Shown here in pieces: positions 43,223 to 52,690 of a DNA stretch of 64,000 bases. The stretch lies in NCBI GenBank assembly GCA_030432595.1, contig JAUIGU010000006.1, positions 62,001-126,000 on the forward strand, written 5' to 3'. A program made the translations under genes and the position numbers. Source of the stretch: Phycisphaerae bacterium (lineage in GTDB: Bacteria > Planctomycetota > Phycisphaerae > Phycisphaerales > Phycisphaeraceae). The notes below the pieces were generated by a model. That model ran no database searches, was not told the origin of the DNA, and worked only from the letters and a program-made list of their open reading frames with translations. Position 1 is the stretch's first letter, and each line of letters starts with the position of its first letter.

Positions 43223-44659
43223 TCAAGGATTTTGCCGACTGTCTATGGGGTCGTCGTCGCGACTCAGAGGCAGGAACTCGTATCGCACCACTTCGCCCCA
43301 GACGCGCGTCACGCCCTCGAAGCCATCGACGTGGGCGGGATTGGGGGTCAGCACGACGTCGGCCGTCGTGATCCCCGCGTCGAGGGCGTCGAGCGTCATG
43401 CCGTAGGTCAGGGCGCTGGCCCGGGTGTCGGGGCCGTCGGGGTAGACGTACAGCGGGCCAAGGTCATGCTGCTCGCCGCCGAGTTCGATGGCGACATCAA
43501 AGCTGACGGGCCCGCGGTAGCCCGGCTGAAGCTCGAATTCCACGCCCAGCAACTTGCGGCCGTTCTCCGGGTGGACCGACAACCGTCGCACCCTCAGCCC
43601 GTAGACGCCGGGATCGACGAGGTTTCCTGTGGCGAGACGCACAAACGGTTCGTCGTGGCCGACCACGGTCATCGTGTTGGTCAGCGTCACCTTGCGGGTC
43701 TGCAACGTGGCCGGCCATTCGGCCGGGTCCGTAAGCGGAAGACTGGCGGCATCGACCTCACCAGACCGCACAAAGCCCAACTCGGCTTCAACTTCGACCG
43801 CGTGCCGACCCGCGGTCAGTTCACCGAGTTCGAGGGTCAACAACGGGCCGGTCTTATCGACATCCTTGACCCAAAAAGGCACCAACCGGCCGCCGATGCG
43901 AACGCTCTTAATCGCGCAAAGTCGAACGATCGGCAAATCGCTGAGGTGCGCCGGCTCGACGGCGGCACCCAAATTCACCCGGACCTCGCCCGTCACCAGG
44001 CCCTCACGGATACGCGGCGACGGCAGCATCGTGCTGGCCCCGAAATACGCGTCGGCGAGTCCGACCAGCGCTCCGTCACCGAGAAGGTTTGCCTGCCGGG
44101 CCGAAGCGAGAAAGGCGCTCTGCTCGGTCAAAGGCCTGCCCCACCCGTAGGGCCGTTTGCCGGCCATGTGCTTCGACATCTCAGCCAACACGCCGTCTGC
44201 CTGCGTGTTCGTCAAGCCACCGGTCAGCACCTCCGTGTGCAGATCATTCCAGAAGGCCGGGTCTTCAAACGCCGACGGATCAAACACCCGGACCACCGGT
44301 TGCGTCTGATACCGCACATAGGTGACCGTAACCGGCCCCGGCTGGTGTGTCGTGGCCACGGCGGCGAACACGACGATGACGACCAGCGGAATCAACGCCA
44401 TGGCCAGTCCGCCGAACACCATGCCTTTGCGTGCGCCGCGCTGCACAAAACCCACCGCGCCGTCGCGCGTCAGATCGGCACCGCACTCCGGACAGGCCGG
44501 CGTTTCCTCAGGCACCCGCGCACGCAGGTCGTAGCGACAGGACACGCAGTACGGCGCCGACCACGCCACCAAACCCTTGAACCCCAGAACGAACAGCATG
44601 ACTCCCGCCCCGACCATCGGGACCAACACAAACCACACGAGCAGTGCCAGCAGTTCCAT
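43223..44659 (-). CDS. Membrane protein with cytosolic zinc ribbon
   Basis: A 478-residue protein of a type frequent in Phycisphaerae. Residues 1-30 form a first membrane helix (LLALLVWFVLVPMVGAGVML); a zinc ribbon follows (CVSCRYDLRARVPEETPACP, then ECG, CxxC-x-CxxC) around residues 38-62; a second helix (LAMALIPLVVIVVFAAVATT) at ~80-100; then ~370 residues of exported beta-rich domain that I do not recognise. ATG 44659 is chosen over an in-frame GTG at 44671. Neighbours lipB and purB are housekeeping genes, so context says little. Function unknown. Confidence 0.75.
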   Translation of the reverse strand: MELLALLVWFVLVPMVGAGVMLFVLGFKGLVAWSAPYCVSCRYDLRARVPEETPACPECGADLTRDGAVGFVQRGARKGMVFGGLAMALIPLVVIVVFAAVATTHQPGPVTVTYVRYQTQPVVRVFDPSAFEDPAFWNDLHTEVLTGGLTNTQADGVLAEMSKHMAGKRPYGWGRPLTEQSAFLASARQANLLGDGALVGLADAYFGASTMLPSPRIREGLVTGEVRVNLGAAVEPAHLSDLPIVRLCAIKSVRIGGRLVPFWVKDVDKTGPLLTLELGELTAGRHAVEVEAELGFVRSGEVDAASLPLTDPAEWPATLQTRKVTLTNTMTVVGHDEPFVRLATGNLVDPGVYGLRVRRLSVHPENGRKLLGVEFELQPGYRGPVSFDVAIELGGEQHDLGPLYVYPDGPDTRASALTYGMTLDALDAGITTADVVLTPNPAHVDGFEGVTRVWGEVVRYEFLPLSRDDDPIDSRQNP

Positions 44660-44705
44660 TTGCACAACCAAGTCGCTCGGAAGGCAGAAGGCAGCGCCAC
44701 GAAAC

Positions 44706-46169
44706 TCAAACCTTCAGCGTCGGATCGTGCGCCAGCGTGTCGGCGTAGCGCCGCCGGATCGGCTCAACGACGCGCGTGATGAATTCGTCCACCTGTTGCG
44801 GGGCCCGGCCGACGAACTTCGACGGGTCCAGGATCGCGCCCAGGTCCAACCCCGCGAACGCCGGCTCGCTTTTCAAGCGTTCGAGCAGGTCGTTGTCCGC
44901 GCCTTCCTGCTTGACGCGCTGGGCCGCGGCCTGGCTGTGGACGCGGATGACTTCGTGCAATTCCTGCCGGTCGCCGCCCTTCTGCACGGCGGCCATGAGC
45001 AGGTTTTCGCTGGCCATGAACGGGAGCTCGGACGCGAGGTTCCGCCGGATCGTTTCGGGGTACACGACCAGGCCCGACGTCACGTTCACCAGTAAGTCCA
45101 ACACCCCGTCGAGCGCAAGGAACGGCTCGGGCAGCGTCAACCGCCGGCAACTCGAATCGTCCAGCGTGCGCTCCATCCACTGCTCGGCTGCAGTGACGAA
45201 CGGGGTCTGCACCATCCCGATCACGAACCGCGACAGCCCGCAGATCCGCTCGCAGCGCATCGGGTTGCGCTTGTACGCCATGGCCGAGCTGCCGATCTGG
45301 TTTTTCTCGAACGGTTCTTCGAGCTCCTTTCGGTTGGCGAGCAGGCGCACGTCCGTCGCGAACTTCTGCGCCGCCGCCGCCACCGACGCCAGCGACGCGG
45401 CAAGAAGCGCGTCGGTCAGCCTTGGGTACGTCTGCCCGGTGACGACGAAACGTTTGTCTTTTGGCCAGCCCACCTTTTCGGTGACGAGCGCGTCAAGCTT
45501 TTCGACTTTTTCGTGTGCCTCAGCGGTCGTCTCCGAACTTCCGGGGGTGCCGAAGAGCGCGAGGAACGATGCCTGCGTGCCGGTCGTGCCTTTGACGCCG
45601 CGGAAGCCCAGCACGTCTAGACGATGCTCGATCTCTTCCAGCGCCATCGCCAGGTCGTTGGCCCACAGCGCCGCGCGTTTGCCCACTGTCGTTGGTTGCG
45701 CCGGCTGGTAGTGCGTGAACCCCAAGGTCGGCAACGCCCGGAACTCGTCCGCGAATTGCCCCAGGCGGTCGATCGCCGCGGCGGTCTTCTGCGCGACCAG
45801 CGTGAGCGCATCACGGATCAGGATCAGCTCGGTGTTGCACACGACGAACTGCGAGGTCGCGCCCAGGTGGATGATCGGCCGGGCGGTCAGGGCCTGGTCG
45901 CCCCACGCGTGGATGTGCGCCATCACGTCGTGCCGGAGCTTCTTCTCGTAGCCGGCCGCGGCATCAAAGTCGATGTCGTCCAGGTGGTCCCGCAACTCCG
46001 CGAGTTGGGCGTCGGTGATGTCCAGCCCGAGTTCCTGCTGCGCCTCGGCCAGCGCGAGCCACAGCCGACGCCACGTCGAGAACTTCCGCTGGGGCGACCA
46101 GATCGCCTGCATTTCCGGGGAGGCGTTGCGGCTGGCCAGGGGGGAAACGTAGGTGTTCGGCGAATCCAA
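44706..46169 (-). CDS. purB: Adenylosuccinate lyase
   Basis: Catalyses two fumarate-releasing steps of purine synthesis, on SAICAR and adenylosuccinate. The 487-residue protein begins with TYVSPLASRNASPEMQAIWS, the usual PurB N-terminus, and has GATSQFVVCNTELILIRDAL, PTLGFTHYQPAQPTTVGKRA (catalytic His) and the fumarate lyase signature GSSAMAYKRNPMRCERI. No ATG precedes the conserved N-terminus closely; TTG 46169 with GGAG nine bases upstream fits family length, but a farther start cannot be excluded because the frame is open. Divergent from the sigma factor gene, with the 46170-46422 gap holding both promoters. Confidence 0.9.
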   Translation of the reverse strand: MDSPNTYVSPLASRNASPEMQAIWSPQRKFSTWRRLWLALAEAQQELGLDITDAQLAELRDHLDDIDFDAAAGYEKKLRHDVMAHIHAWGDQALTARPIIHLGATSQFVVCNTELILIRDALTLVAQKTAAAIDRLGQFADEFRALPTLGFTHYQPAQPTTVGKRAALWANDLAMALEEIEHRLDVLGFRGVKGTTGTQASFLALFGTPGSSETTAEAHEKVEKLDALVTEKVGWPKDKRFVVTGQTYPRLTDALLAASLASVAAAAQKFATDVRLLANRKELEEPFEKNQIGSSAMAYKRNPMRCERICGLSRFVIGMVQTPFVTAAEQWMERTLDDSSCRRLTLPEPFLALDGVLDLLVNVTSGLVVYPETIRRNLASELPFMASENLLMAAVQKGGDRQELHEVIRVHSQAAAQRVKQEGADNDLLERLKSEPAFAGLDLGAILDPSKFVGRAPQQVDEFITRVVEPIRRRYADTLAHDPTLKV

Positions 46170-46422
46170 GTCGGTCGGCTCCGATCGGGCGATCCCGCCG
46201 GCCGTGACCGGCGTACCAGGGGGGCTGGACGCAAAGACGTCGCACGGACGCCACCGGCGGTCTGAACGTTTGACCGCCCGCGCCGCGACGCCCATAGTAG
46301 TGGTCGGCGGAGCGGGGGCCCGCCCGGGCCCGCCGGCGTACGGACACGCCGGCCGTGCAGTTTCCACGCCGCCCCGGGGCCACGATAGCGCCCCACGCCG
46401 CCCGCCCGTCAAGGCCGACGCC

Positions 46423-47064
46423 ATGCCCAGCACCTCCCAGCGCGACACGGCCAGCGACGCCGACCTCGTCGCCGACGCCCAGGCCGGGGACCGCGGCGCG
46501 CTCAGCCAACTGCTCCGGCGGCACGAAACCCGGCTGTACCACGTCGTGCTCGGCGTCGTCCGCAACCACGACGACGCCCAGGACGCCACGCAGGACGCCC
46601 TCATCAAGATCGTGCAGAACCTCGACAAGTTCCGCGGCGACGCCCAGTTCACCACCTGGATCACGCGCATCGCCGTCAACCAGGCGATCTCGCTGCTACG
46701 CAAACAGAAACGCCGGCCCGCGCTGAGCCTGCACCGCAACGGGCACAGCGCCGCCGACTTCGACCACGCCCCCGATTACGCCGACCGCCTGGAACAACAC
46801 CGGGAACCCGCTCCGTTCCAACGCGTCCAAGAGCAGGAAACCCACGCCCGGCTGCGCGACGCCGTCGCCGGGCTCGAAGAAACCTTCCGCGTCGTGCTCG
46901 TGCTGCGCGACTTCGACGGCATGGACTACCAGCAGATCGCCGAGACCCTCGAACTGCCCCTGGGCACCGTGAAAAGCCGGCTCTTCCGCGCCCGTTTACT
47001 TTTACGTGAAGCCCTGCGACCCGACCAGAACGACCCGGCCCCGAGTTTCGACGCCACCGCCTGA
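46423..47064 (+). CDS. ECF RNA polymerase sigma factor
   Basis: A 213-residue sigma-70 family factor of the RpoE-like ECF type. Region 2 is visible at residues ~14-90: DADLVADAQAGDRGALSQLL, DAQDATQDALIKIVQNLDKF, TTWITRIAVNQAISLLRK. Region 4 at ~140-200: LEETFRVVLVLRDFDGMDYQ, IAETLELPLGTVKSRLFRAR. The linker (RRPALSLHRNGHSAADFDHA) is longer than usual. ATG 46423. The gene downstream by 106 bp encodes a membrane protein with anti-sigma layout, so the two probably form a signal pair responding to envelope stress. Target promoters unknown. Confidence 0.92.
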   Translation: MPSTSQRDTASDADLVADAQAGDRGALSQLLRRHETRLYHVVLGVVRNHDDAQDATQDALIKIVQNLDKFRGDAQFTTWITRIAVNQAISLLRKQKRRPALSLHRNGHSAADFDHAPDYADRLEQHREPAPFQRVQEQETHARLRDAVAGLEETFRVVLVLRDFDGMDYQQIAETLELPLGTVKSRLFRARLLLREALRPDQNDPAPSFDATA

Positions 47065-47170
47065 TGTCCGATAGCCAAACGAGGACGAGAACACACATCC
47101 GATCCCCAACCCCGCCGACTTTCACCCCCGAATCGGCACCCCACCCGCCGGCCAACCCGCCGGCCCGACC

Positions 47171-49162
47171 ATGGACGACCGCTACGACCCCAACCTGATC
47201 CTCGCCTACGTCGAAGACGAACTCGACGAACAGCAACGCGCCGACTTCGAAGCCCGCTTCGAGAACGACACCGCACTGCGCGACCTGGTCGAGCAGCTCG
47301 CCCAGGACCGTGTCGCGCTGAGGGCCCTGCCGCGCGATGAACCCGCCACCTCGCCCGCCGACGCCGCCATCGCCGTGATGGAACGCGACCTCCTGCTCGG
47401 CGACACGCCCGGCCCCGAACCCATTGTGGCCGGCACAATCGGAACACCCGAGAGGCAGTACACGCTCCTGCGGTGGCTCACCTACGGCAGCGTCGCCGCC
47501 GCGCTCGCGCTCACCGGCGCCGTCGTCGTCATGACCCTCACCGACACCCCGCTGGACGACCGCGCCGAGCAACTCGCCGCGACCGACCCCGACGCGCCCG
47601 GCTGGGACGCGGACCTCGCGGAACGTGACGACCTTACCGACTTCGATTCGCTCGGCGACAACGTGAAATCCCAGCCCACCGCCGACGACGCCACGCTGGC
47701 CATGGTGGACCGTCTGGCCGCGCTGGAAAGCGATGGCGATGTGTCCACCGATGAAATCCTGTCGCCCGAACTTTCCAAATCCGACGCATCAACCCTCTTC
47801 GCCGATTCGCATTCCGACAAACGACTGGCCGGCGGGTTTTCGCCACCGGCCGACCGGCCGGCGGAACGCTTCGACCTCGCGGCCGCGGGAAGAACGAACG
47901 CCCGAGGGATCGTCGGCACCACGCCCCCACCCGGCGTGGAAGACTCCCGGTTGGGATACGCGGAAGACGCCGCCACCGACGGTGCCACCGCCGACGCCGC
48001 GTCGCCGGCGATGTCCGAATCGCTGGCGATCTACGGCCTCGATACCCGGACCCGCGAACCCGACCCGTTCGTCAACACCACGCACCTGGCCGGCAACGTC
48101 GCGGGCCCGCCGACCTACACCCCCGCCGCCCCACCGGTCAACTACTACACCGTCGCCGCCGAACGCCCGGTGTACTCGCAGCGACAACTCGCCGCGTGGG
48201 TCGTCAGCAACGGCGGCACCGTCCTCAACACCGTTGCGTTCGCCGAAGAAGCAGAGGTTGAGTCGCACCGGCTCGGCGCTGCGCTCGCGGATGAGAACGG
48301 CCAGACCGAACCCGTTGTTCTCGGGGCCAAGTTGGATCCCGTCGCCGCCAAGGCCTCGGGGTCCGGCGAGCAGCCGATCCGCGCGCAGCAGCTCGACGTG
48401 CTCGTCCCCTCCGACAAGTTCGACGACCTGATGGCCCAGGTCCCCGCCGCCCGGGCCGTGCCGGAACCTCGGGGGCAGGTCCTGGTCACGCGCGGCCGTA
48501 ACGCGGTCGAATTCAACCCCCGCCTCCCCCACGCCGATCCGTCGCCCCGACGGCAACCCCGCACCGCCGAAGCGAACACGCCCGCGTCGTCGTTGGACGA
48601 CGCGATGCGGCTCAAGCGTGGCGCTTCCGTGGTCACCGCCGACGCCGAAGACGCCGAGATCGCCGCCGATCAATCCCCGCCGGCCGAAACCCCGCTCTTG
48701 CGCTTCGGAGACGGCCGGGCCGATGCCGACATCGCCGACCTCGTTGCCGAAGAATCCCTGCAAGACGCTTTGGGTGAACGATCCCGGGACCGCGCGTTTT
48801 CGTCCACCAATGAAACCATGGCCCGCGAATCGTTCTTCCAGTCCGAAGGCGAAGCCCAGCGGCGTCTCGCCCAGGGATTTGGCGGCCGCGCGATCGCCGT
48901 GCCCAACGCCCCGCTCGGCGTGGAGGAGCCATCGTCCGTGCGGGATGTCGCGCGGAACATCTTTGGGGACGACACCACCGACGGTGTCGCTGAAAACCCC
49001 ATGGGCCCCGCGCTGGGGCGCGGCGCGGGCGTCCCGGCCCAGTGGACCGCCGGCTACTGGTTCACCAACACCACCGCGCCGCCGGCCATCGGGCAGGTCC
49101 GGGTTATCCTCGAACTGACCCCGGCGCAACCCGCAACCGCAGGCCCTGACGCGTCAAACTGA
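47171..49162 (+). CDS. Probable anti-sigma factor with large exported domain
   Basis: A 663-residue single-pass membrane protein. Residues 1-95 are an acidic helical cytosolic domain (NLILAYVEDELDEQQRADFE, LRDLVEQLAQDRVALRAL) like anti-sigma factors, but without the zinc-binding HxxxCxxC motif. One membrane helix is at ~100-120 (LTYGSVAAALALTGAVVVMT). About 540 exported residues follow, rich in Asp, Ala and Pro, with a more ordered part around residues 320-440 (YYTVAAERPVYSQRQLAAWV, QQLDVLVPSDKFDDLMAQVP). It follows the ECF gene by 106 bp. The anti-sigma role is inferred from layout and context. ATG 47171. Confidence 0.72.
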   Translation: MDDRYDPNLILAYVEDELDEQQRADFEARFENDTALRDLVEQLAQDRVALRALPRDEPATSPADAAIAVMERDLLLGDTPGPEPIVAGTIGTPERQYTLLRWLTYGSVAAALALTGAVVVMTLTDTPLDDRAEQLAATDPDAPGWDADLAERDDLTDFDSLGDNVKSQPTADDATLAMVDRLAALESDGDVSTDEILSPELSKSDASTLFADSHSDKRLAGGFSPPADRPAERFDLAAAGRTNARGIVGTTPPPGVEDSRLGYAEDAATDGATADAASPAMSESLAIYGLDTRTREPDPFVNTTHLAGNVAGPPTYTPAAPPVNYYTVAAERPVYSQRQLAAWVVSNGGTVLNTVAFAEEAEVESHRLGAALADENGQTEPVVLGAKLDPVAAKASGSGEQPIRAQQLDVLVPSDKFDDLMAQVPAARAVPEPRGQVLVTRGRNAVEFNPRLPHADPSPRRQPRTAEANTPASSLDDAMRLKRGASVVTADAEDAEIAADQSPPAETPLLRFGDGRADADIADLVAEESLQDALGERSRDRAFSSTNETMARESFFQSEGEAQRRLAQGFGGRAIAVPNAPLGVEEPSSVRDVARNIFGDDTTDGVAENPMGPALGRGAGVPAQWTAGYWFTNTTAPPAIGQVRVILELTPAQPATAGPDASN

Positions 49163-49224
49163 AAAGACATGCGGACGCGCATGCCGTTCGCTTGCGGCTA
49201 AAGCATTTACATCCTTTATGTCTC

Positions 49225-49299
49225 TTAGCTGCGACGCACCGCGTCGCAGGTGTCACCGATGATTGACAATAAAACAGCGACGCGCTGCGTCGCAGCTAA
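49225..49299. repeat. REP-like pair of palindromes
   Basis: TTAGCTGCGACGCACCGCGT then CGCAG (49225-49249) and an inverted copy ending GCGTCGCAGCTAA (49275-49299) face each other across a 25-bp spacer. Related copies are at 53469-53493 and, with a different core, 62126-62200. No REP-associated transposase is in the window. Confidence 0.75.
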
Positions 49300-49362
49300 A
49301 AGGCATTCATCTCACAATGCGCTCCTGGTCAAGAACCCCTGACGAACACACACCTCGTGCAC

Positions 49363-50226
49363 TCAGCGCGGGATGCGGACCAGGACCGACTCCTGCTCAC
49401 CGAGCGTTTCGCCGCCGTTGGTCGACTTCTCGACGACGGTCATGCCGTTCACAATGTTGTGCGGGAACAGCGCCTGCACCTCGTTGATCCGTGGGCCGTA
49501 GCCACGGGCGCGGGCGCCGGTGGGGGTGGCGACCCAGATGCGGTCGTTCTCGCTGAACAGCCCGATGGTCACCATCGAGCGGTGCGGGCCGTGGTAGTAG
49601 AACGCATCGAGGCCTTCGTGCTGTTCGCGCAGGTCACGGGCCCACTGCTCGGCGGCGGCGCGGCGGTCGCCGGCGAACTCGGCGGTGAACGTGCCGACCT
49701 GCAGCGTGAACTCGAACTGACCCGCGTAGGTCCGTAGGTCCAGCGGGCTGGTCGGGCCGTCCTCGCGCTTCTGGAGCGCGACGATCTTCGCGTCGGCGAA
49801 GGGCGTCTCCTCGCCGCGCTGCACCTTCTGCACCCGCGACAACAACTGCCGGCCGCGCGGGTCGTCTTCCCGGCTGAAACGCCCGGCGTAGACCGCCGCC
49901 ACGCCCTCCGCATCCGCGAACCACACGTCCGGCACGGCGGCCTCGCTCTGCAGCCAGTGCGCCTCGCGGAACGCCGCGGTCATCCGCCCCTCGCCCTCGT
50001 GCGACGAGATGAACACGCTGTACGAATCCCCCCGCCGGCGACGCAAAATCGCTTCGGCCGCGCCGCCGCGCTCACGCTCCCCGCCCCAGGTCACGTTGCC
50101 GCCGCCGGCCTCGACCGCCTCGGCAAACTGGGCCCAGTCGTCACGGACCACCCGCTCATACGTACACGCCGTGGCCACGACGAGCACCGCGGCCGCGAGG
50201 CCCAGGATGACGAACGATCGCGTCAT
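49363..50226 (-). CDS. Hypothetical lipoprotein, possibly SPOR-like
   Basis: A 287-residue exported protein. The signal peptide ends in an imperfect lipobox (VVATAC, Cys21). The body is mixed alpha/beta with GDSYSVFISSHEGEGRMTAA near the N-terminus and FEFTLQVGTFTAEFAGDRRA, WARDLREQHEGLDAFYYHGP, RSMVTIGLFSE in the C-terminal half; the latter resembles a SPOR peptidoglycan-binding fold, a weak inference. No known catalytic motif. ATG 50226. Repeats flank its 3' side; the next gene on the same strand ends 91 bp upstream, so a loose operon is possible. Confidence 0.7.
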   Translation of the reverse strand: MTRSFVILGLAAAVLVVATACTYERVVRDDWAQFAEAVEAGGGNVTWGGERERGGAAEAILRRRRGDSYSVFISSHEGEGRMTAAFREAHWLQSEAAVPDVWFADAEGVAAVYAGRFSREDDPRGRQLLSRVQKVQRGEETPFADAKIVALQKREDGPTSPLDLRTYAGQFEFTLQVGTFTAEFAGDRRAAAEQWARDLREQHEGLDAFYYHGPHRSMVTIGLFSENDRIWVATPTGARARGYGPRINEVQALFPHNIVNGMTVVEKSTNGGETLGEQESVLVRIPR

Positions 50227-50317
50227 GAGATGCTTTGCCGTCTATCGGCTCGGCCGCCCCGGCGCTCCGACCCACTCAAACGGGGATCAAAAGGGGTTGG
50301 CGGCGGGTTCCGCGGGC

Positions 50318-51610
50318 CTACACGCCCTGCGGCAGCGTCCCGGGGTGGACGCCTTCGAAGGCATTGTAATCGGTCAGGTCCACGGTCTCGCTGGGCGACG
50401 TAAATCCGAACCGCCCGGTCTCGTGCAGCATCTGACCGGCGGGCCCGGCCTGGTCGAAGGCCTCCTCGATCCCCGGGATCGCCGCGATCGCGCCGCCGCT
50501 GCGTGACTCGACCCGGCGGACGTCGGCGTTGGGCACCGCGACCACGGGGAAGTGCTGCGACAACGCGCTGACCAGCCGGGCGTGGGCCAGCGACGTCTCG
50601 AGCGTGGCGATCGCGGTGTCGCCGTCTTCCACGCCGCGCACGGCTTTGGCGAAGCGCTCCACCATGCGGGCCCGCATCGAGCCATCGCGTTGGAGCGTCT
50701 CGGTGGTCCCGTTGCTGGTGATCTGCACATCGTCGACCGTGTGGACCAGCACGCCCTGGTCGCCGACGATGCGGATCACCGGCTGGTGCTGCTGGGCGCA
50801 GGCGTGGGTCATGAGGATGCTGAAGTCGATGCCGCGGTCGAGGGTGGCGCGGGCCGAGACGGTGTCGTAGTTCTCGATGTCGGCGGCGCGGTAGAGCTCT
50901 CCGCGCAGGGCCGTGAGCTGCGCGCCGCTGGCCAGGTCGGGCCCGAGCAGGAACAGCGTGATGTTCACGAAGTGGGCCATCGCGTTGTTGATCGGGCTGT
51001 CGAGGATCCACGGCCCCGGCGCGCCGCCGTCCGACCCCCGCCGCGCCGGCCGACGCACCCGGCCCGCCCAGGAGTTGCGGCTGAAGTACACCGTGTCCCG
51101 CGGCCAGCAGCACCACACGCTCGCCGACTGCACCGTGCCGATCCGGCCGTCCAGCAGCGCCTGCTTGGCCGGCAGCGTCGTCGCGTCGTAGACGTCCTGG
51201 AACCCCACCGCCACAGGCAGCCCGGCCTTGCGTTCGGCGGCCTGCATCGCCAGCAGATCGTCCACCGTCGCTGCCACGGGCTTTTCGACCATCACCGCCT
51301 TGCCCGCCGCCAGCGCCGCCTCGGCGAACGGGCGGTGCAACTCGATGGGCACCGGGAGCCAGACGGCGTCGAGCCCGTCGTGCTCGAGCATCGTGTGGAA
51401 GTCGTCGTACACCGACACGCCCGCGTCGCGGAGGTCGGCGATCAGCGACGTGTGCGTCGCGCGGTCGGGGTCGCAGGCCGCGGCCAGCTTGATCTGCGGG
51501 TGGCTCCGCGGGCCGTGCTCGGTCACGACCGTACGGATCGCGCCGGCGTACCCGCCCAAACCCGCGATGCCCAGCCGCACCGGTTCGATCTGGTCCGATG
51601 ATGTGCTCAA
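50318..51610 (-). CDS. Gfo/Idh/MocA-family oxidoreductase
   Basis: A 430-residue NAD(P)-dependent dehydrogenase. The N-terminal Rossmann domain has RLGIAGLGGYAGAIRTVVTE, KLAAACDPDR, GLDAVWLPVPIELHRPFAEA and the hallmark GKAVMVEKPVAATVDDLLAM (EKP). The C-terminal alpha/beta domain includes WILDSPINNAMAHFVNITLF with the conserved His. Substrate is likely a sugar or cyclitol derivative, unknown. There is no ATG near the conserved start; TTG 51610 lies 11 bp after the stop of the upstream lipoprotein gene and is the most economical start. Typical family length is 350-430. Confidence 0.85.
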   Translation of the reverse strand: MSTSSDQIEPVRLGIAGLGGYAGAIRTVVTEHGPRSHPQIKLAAACDPDRATHTSLIADLRDAGVSVYDDFHTMLEHDGLDAVWLPVPIELHRPFAEAALAAGKAVMVEKPVAATVDDLLAMQAAERKAGLPVAVGFQDVYDATTLPAKQALLDGRIGTVQSASVWCCWPRDTVYFSRNSWAGRVRRPARRGSDGGAPGPWILDSPINNAMAHFVNITLFLLGPDLASGAQLTALRGELYRAADIENYDTVSARATLDRGIDFSILMTHACAQQHQPVIRIVGDQGVLVHTVDDVQITSNGTTETLQRDGSMRARMVERFAKAVRGVEDGDTAIATLETSLAHARLVSALSQHFPVVAVPNADVRRVESRSGGAIAAIPGIEEAFDQAGPAGQMLHETGRFGFTSPSETVDLTDYNAFEGVHPGTLPQGV

Positions 51611-51621
51611 GGTCGTCCCGC

Positions 51622-52416
51622 TCAGGGCGTGCCCGCGGCGGCCTGCTCCTTGAGGGCTTCCCACTGGGCCTTCGCCGCCGCCAACTCGGCGTTCCACGCC
51701 GCCTCGCTGCCGGCCGCCCAACTCCCGTCGGGCGTAAACGTCACCGTGATCTCCTCGGTCCCCTGCAACTGCTCGATCAACTCGGTCTGGCCGCCGAGGA
51801 TCATCTGTGCGTCGATCGTGAGCTCCGCTTTGTTGCCGTCGGCGGTCATCAGCCCCGCCTCCTGCACGGCGCCGGGCACGTGGATCTCTTCCTTGATCTC
51901 CATGCCCTGAAGCATCGGCGCGATCATCGGCATCATCTGCGGGTCGGTCATCTCCTCGGTGTCCATGTCCGCGGTCATCTGCGCCAGCATCGGTTTACTC
52001 ACCGTCAGCGTGCCGTCCGCGAAGACGTACGTCGTGGCCTGGGCCTGATCTGCGTCGCCGCCGGCGTCGTCGTTGTCGCCGTTCTCGAACACGACCTGAT
52101 TGATGTCCTCGAAGTACCCCGTGACCTTCATGGTCTTGTAGCCGTTCTCCTGGCCGACCTCCGGCTCGGAGAACGCGACGAAGCCGTTCTCCTCCTCGTC
52201 GATCATCTCCTCGATGGTGAAGTCCTCGAACGGGTCCTGGTCGGGGCCGGCCATCGCGAGCATCTGCTCGCTGATCGCGACGTTGAGCTCCATCTTGCCC
52301 GAGCCGTTGGGGTTGACGGTGAGGACCTGCTTGAACTTGACGCAGCCGGTCAGCCCCAGCGTCGCCGCCAGGGTCAGCAGGGCCGCAAACGACCATCGAG
52401 AGAACAGTGCGGACAT
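51622..52416 (-). CDS. Hypothetical lipoprotein
   Basis: A 264-residue lipoprotein with a clear lipobox (LGLTGC, Cys25). After it comes VKFKQVLTVNPNGSGKMELN, a beta-strand pattern common in planctomycete lipoproteins that describe quadratic or beta-barrel-like folds, then a Met/Glu/Asp-rich middle (MIDEEENGF, MTADMDTEEMTDPQMMPMIA) and a helical C-terminus. I do not recognise a named family. ATG 52416 has GGAGG eight bases upstream, a strong ribosome binding site. Probably cotranscribed with the oxidoreductase 11 bp downstream. Confidence 0.75.
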   Translation of the reverse strand: MSALFSRWSFAALLTLAATLGLTGCVKFKQVLTVNPNGSGKMELNVAISEQMLAMAGPDQDPFEDFTIEEMIDEEENGFVAFSEPEVGQENGYKTMKVTGYFEDINQVVFENGDNDDAGGDADQAQATTYVFADGTLTVSKPMLAQMTADMDTEEMTDPQMMPMIAPMLQGMEIKEEIHVPGAVQEAGLMTADGNKAELTIDAQMILGGQTELIEQLQGTEEITVTFTPDGSWAAGSEAAWNAELAAAKAQWEALKEQAAAGTP

Positions 52417-52690
52417 TACGAAACCTCCAAGGGATGGGCTCGGCGAGTAACGCCGGGGAACCGGCCAGCGTAACACATCACCGGCCACAGGGTGATTACG
52501 GCCCCTTCCCGGGGTATACCCCTACACGACGCCGCGGGTTCGCACACCTTTGGGAGTTCGACGAGGGATTTCGCAGCTCTGGCAGAACCAACCCGGATAT
52601 TTTTCGTCTATCCCATGGGGCCGACGCCCACGCAGCACCGAGCTGCAATCGGCCCCGCCGACGGGGCGTTACCCCCGGTGAGGAACCATC

